In this document: positions 62,813-64,000 of the stretch, piece by piece
How the letters are laid out: every line of letters begins with the position of its first letter
Position numbering within the stretch: position 1 is the first letter of the stretch
Origin: Pararge aegeria
Taxonomy: Eukaryota; Arthropoda; Insecta; Lepidoptera; Nymphalidae
Assembly: GCF_905163445.1 (NCBI RefSeq)
Contig: NC_053187.1
Span: 310,001-374,000, forward strand
Direction of reading: 5' to 3'
Length of the DNA: 64,000 bases
Position numbers and translations under genes: made by a program
Notes under the pieces: model-generated
What the model saw: the letters and a program-made list of their open reading frames with translations, nothing else
What the model was told of the DNA's origin: nothing
The model's database searches: none

Positions 62813-64000
62813 TAAGGCTGAAAGTCAATAGTATATTTTCCTAGTTTCAGACGAACTATTAGTTAAATACAATAAAAAGTAAAAATCAAAATTTTTCTAC
62901 TCATATTATTGTTAAGATAACTTGGCGGGTTATTCAAAACAATTGAAACAAAGTAAACAGCGGAATCAATGCCCAATGCCCAAGCTTTGGATTTGTTCTT
63001 CAGACGCCAAGTTTTAGCCGATAGATAGTACATCGCAAGGCTTCAAGGATATTCTATATCCCAATTTATACCAGTCTATACCAACTGGCAGGCAAGAGAT
63101 GCAAAGTTTAGCCTGAATCCCAACTTCCGAACAGTGCAGTTTCAATAGATACTGAACTTCAGAATAATGGAACAATAATAACTTTCCGTCCATCTATAAG
63201 TTAGCAACGTCAATAAATATTGCGATGTTTGTGTTTCCGTCCATAAATTATAGAATCATCACTACCAACCTCATTAATGTCCATGAACCAGTCTTTTTTC
63301 TTATTGGGTAACCAACTGGCGTGCAAGACTACAGAATCCTTGGAATGCAATGGTCACCGACCTATTTCTTAATTTACACCAACTTTCTTAGCGTTACAGA
63401 CTTATATAGACACTTATAAATTTTATTAACAATGAAATTATGTGTACTTTTAATGAATTAATGTAACTTTTGCCAATTATGGTAAACTGTATCTAATCTA
63501 TGGAAATAAAGAATTTATGTGTAGATATTAATCAGAGTTCTTTTATTATTTAGATTACCAGTATTCTAAATTATGTATGAGTGCGTTTTAGTGTTGATTG
63601 AGTGATATCCAATAATATGAGTTATAAAAAAAACTGAATTGAGCTTCTCGTTATTTTAAAAGTCGATTAATAAAAAAAACAGTCACACTATTATTGAAGT
63701 GAAAAACGTTAGAGTTAGCAAAGAAGATGATTGGATAATCTACAATTTCCATATCTTTGGATATGACAGAGTATTCTAGTCTCGGGACTATATAAATAAA
63801 AATATTTTCCCGCAGAAATAATGCGGGGACACCACGCGGATAAAATTGTGAAAAATTATTATTCCGGCAAGTTCTATTTCCATTGCGAAGATACGAAGGT
63901 GGCCGGCACCGCGCGTATGGTTGAATGTTTTCAAATATTTTCCCAGCAATTACGCTGAGAAATTGTAGGGATTGCCTCAAGTTTTTCAATATAAGTTAGA
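62813..64000. other. Non-coding stretch, no recognised feature
   Basis: AT-rich DNA with a CG-bearing block at 63820-63920 (AATGCGGGGACACCACGCGG, GGTGGCCGGCACCGCGCG). The 112-codon minus-strand frame 63651-63989 shows no domain, and its AT-rich half argues against coding. Confidence 0.4.

Noticed and set aside
63651..63989. 112-codon minus-strand frame at the window edge
   Set aside because: Half is AT-driven low complexity and no domain is visible; it might be reconsidered with sequence beyond the edge.

Overview
The window reads as lepidopteran nuclear DNA, most likely from a butterfly. It is AT-rich and gene-poor, and it is dense in repeats whose layouts match families I know from Lepidoptera: tRNA-derived SINEs, LINE 3' ends tailed by TTTGAC or TTTGAA units, Helitrons starting TCCTACTAATATTATAAA and ending CTAG, and TIR elements. 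The species assignment is inference. I found no complete host gene. The window could be intergenic or lie inside one or more very long introns. No rRNA genes, functional tRNA genes, CRISPR arrays or bacterial-type operons were seen.

Layout. 1-10000: mostly unique DNA with SINE pieces, a 5'-truncated LINE relic (4605-5457), a 711-bp TIR element with TA target duplication (6011-6721) and a second TIR element family (7177-7476). 10000-18000: unique DNA, LINE tails, a G-rich tract (15536-15574) and an octamer-motif cluster (16147-16183). 18176-18938: a 763-bp palindrome with 247-bp arms around a LINE 3' fragment. 20900-26700: LINE relics, SINEs and a composite repeat plus Helitron (24869-25573). 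28448-29130: an inverted SINE pair. 32008 to about 36900: the only well-preserved protein-coding element, a non-LTR retrotransposon on the minus strand with an open ORF1 (35939-36751) and an open 976-codon ORF2 (32376-35306) carrying endonuclease and reverse transcriptase domains. 37000-44300: a zinc-finger LINE remnant, unique DNA, a GC-rich repeat, the second copy of the 7177 TIR element and a LINE C-terminal relic. 45400-52100: SINEs with foldback insertions, the inverted second copy of the composite Helitron repeat and an RT-core relic. 52100-64000: SINEs, LINE tails and one unplaced coiled-coil reading frame (60186-60464).

How the parts work together. The two minus-strand ORFs form one retrotransposition unit: ORF1 is an RNA-binding chaperone-type protein, and ORF2 nicks target DNA and reverse-transcribes the element RNA. 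Everything else coding-like is a broken LINE piece. The SINEs would depend on LINE machinery in trans; which LINE serves which SINE cannot be read here.

The most unusual signal is about sixteen perfect or near-perfect inverted repeats with loops of 0-10 nt plus one giant palindrome. At 46272-46383 and 45479-45531, comparison with a second copy of the same repeat indicates that the inverted halves were added to a pre-existing sequence, as expected from foldback or template-switch replication errors.
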